64,000 nucleotides of DNA, taken from NCBI GenBank assembly GCA_036365515.1, contig CM070876.1, positions 106,257,810 to 106,321,809 on the forward strand, given 5' to 3'. Numbering within the stretch: position 1 is the stretch's first letter; every line of letters begins with the position of its first letter. This document shows, in pieces, positions 62,914 through 64,000 of this stretch. The stretch comes from Torymus aiolomorphi (lineage: Eukaryota; Arthropoda; Insecta; Hymenoptera; Torymidae). The notes beneath the pieces are model-generated. The model was not told where the DNA came from. It did no database searches and saw only the letters and a list, made by a program, of their open reading frames with translations. The translations under genes and the position numbers were made by a program.

Positions 62914-63342
62914 ATGCTCGAGAAGCAGCTGGTCGAGCTGACGTCACTCGAGAATTGGAGTCTTGCTTCTTGCAGCGTCTCTTCTATGTTTATTGAAAAA
63001 GAGATTAAGGAAGATGAAGCAATTAAAAAGCTAGTTCCGTGGATCTCCGTTATCGAGGAACAAATCAGCAAGCGAACAGATTTTCTTATAAATCTTGATA
63101 GGAAATGCAAGCTGCTTCTCGAGCAAAATTCTATTTACCAACAAAAATTTGACAACGCGTGTAGTTGCACGGAGAATCTTCAGTTTGCCAGCAAAGGTAC
63201 AGCATGCGATTTATTAAGTATTAATGGGGCTGATAGCTCTCGTCCGTCTGCCAACAACACTGAATTGCAAACACACCTGCTTTTCCGGCCGGTGCTCCGG
63301 GCACGGGCCTTGGAATTCATGATCGTGAGTCTTGCGAGGTAG
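62914..63342 (+). CDS. Hypothetical ORF, 142 codons
   Basis: MLEKQLVELTSLENWSLASC followed by EKEIKEDEAIKKLVPWISVI and SKRTDFLINLDRKCKLLLEQ. The first 85 residues are helix/heptad-rich. The C-terminal third (TACDLLSINGADSSRPSANN) is polar. I do not recognise it. It may be an exon or part of a retroelement ORF1. No promoter or splice signals stand out. Confidence 0.3.
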   Translation: MLEKQLVELTSLENWSLASCSVSSMFIEKEIKEDEAIKKLVPWISVIEEQISKRTDFLINLDRKCKLLLEQNSIYQQKFDNACSCTENLQFASKGTACDLLSINGADSSRPSANNTELQTHLLFRPVLRARALEFMIVSLAR

Positions 63343-64000
63343 TTCTTAATGGTATTGTAAAGAAAGATTGTGAGACGACATCAGATTTGATGAGTGGAAT
63401 AGCCCACGCGATACTCAGGACCATCCTCCCTTCGACCGAGAGGGAAAATATTCTTTCACCCCATGTCTTGACGGCCCGAGACTCATCCAGGAGAAATGGA
63501 GGAGAGGCGCAGGGTGGCTTGGGGTCACGTCCAGGCGCACTTCCTTCGTGCATAATTGAACTAAGCAGTGCGTGCTTAGTTGGGGAGTTAAGGGGGCAGA
63601 CACCTTTAAAATTTTCTTCATAAAATGACCTGAAAAAGATAAATTTTCATAACTAGAAATATATAGAGGTAATATTCTAAAAATATATTCAATTTGTAAT
63701 AAAATGAGACCCAAAAAGAAAATTTTGATCGATTTTAACCAATTATATGGCCATTTGAAAATTTTTGCTCTGCGGTCGATTCCAGATTCAGGAACTGCAT
63801 ATATTTTAATGGGAGAGGTCCTAAAATTTTGGTATTTTATATGACTATTGACTAAACAGTTGCATGTATCCAATTTTTTTGATTGAATAATTTTTTACTC
63901 TCAAAAATTTTACATCATGTTCACAATTTTACATTATGTAGAAAACAGCTTTAAAGATAAAATTACTAAAATACTTTTTTATTTCTTCTTCTTTATTTCT
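63343..64000. other. Unassigned, AT-rich end
   Basis: No supported feature. Short ORFs on both strands over 63,360-63,620 overlap each other and look random. Confidence 0.5.

Overview
This is nuclear DNA of a eukaryote, most likely an insect. The evidence is a spliced exon of the proteasome subunit Rpn2/PSMD1 whose wording is close to insect orthologues, mariner, Penelope-like, BEL/Pao, copia, gypsy, Helitron and Transib/piggyBac-type elements typical of insect genomes, and many CA/GA microsatellites. Hymenoptera is plausible, but that is inference. There is no operon structure. Almost all coding capacity is transposon-derived, and nearly every transposon reading frame carries stops or frameshifts.

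Layout, left to right. 1-2 kb: the 3' end of a copia element whose LTR is split by a deleted mariner. 3.4-6 kb: non-coding DNA with a dispersed repeat pair around one PSMD1 exon (4404-4592) and a second exon-like block. 6.2-13.1 kb: a decayed Helitron, broken by gypsy fragments with a Harbinger-type element (7.1-8.1 kb) and by a palindromic element (10.03-12.89 kb) that itself hosts an AT-rich MITE and a full-length mariner. 13.2-15.3 kb: Penelope-like element 1 (minus strand). 15.3-24.5 kb: a gypsy element (minus strand) with gag, pol, a third coiled-coil ORF and an 11-bp minisatellite in its 5' leader. 24.7-26.7 kb: Penelope-like element 2 (plus strand). 27-31 kb: tandem repeats, a Mutator-like transposase remnant and the 5' half of a LINE. 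31.7-53.6 kb: one minus-strand LINE that has been split by a foldback element, a third Penelope-like element with a 16-bp target duplication, and a 15.2-kb LTR retrotransposon with CATC target duplication. That LTR element contains a nested BEL/Pao element and, in its 3' LTR, a Transib-type element. 54-60 kb: LINE, gypsy and integrase relics, one carrying a TTAA-flanked piggyBac-type MITE. 60.4-64 kb: sequence I cannot identify, with one 142-codon unknown ORF.

The most interesting signal is RNA-level. Six hammerhead-ribozyme-like cores accompany the Penelope-like elements. In four of them the flanking helices pair with compensating base differences, and the short ACGU stem III suggests dimeric folding. 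The second point is the relative chronology of insertions, which can be read from target-site duplications. The third is an isolated PSMD1 exon among TE debris, with no neighbouring exon recognisable in the window.
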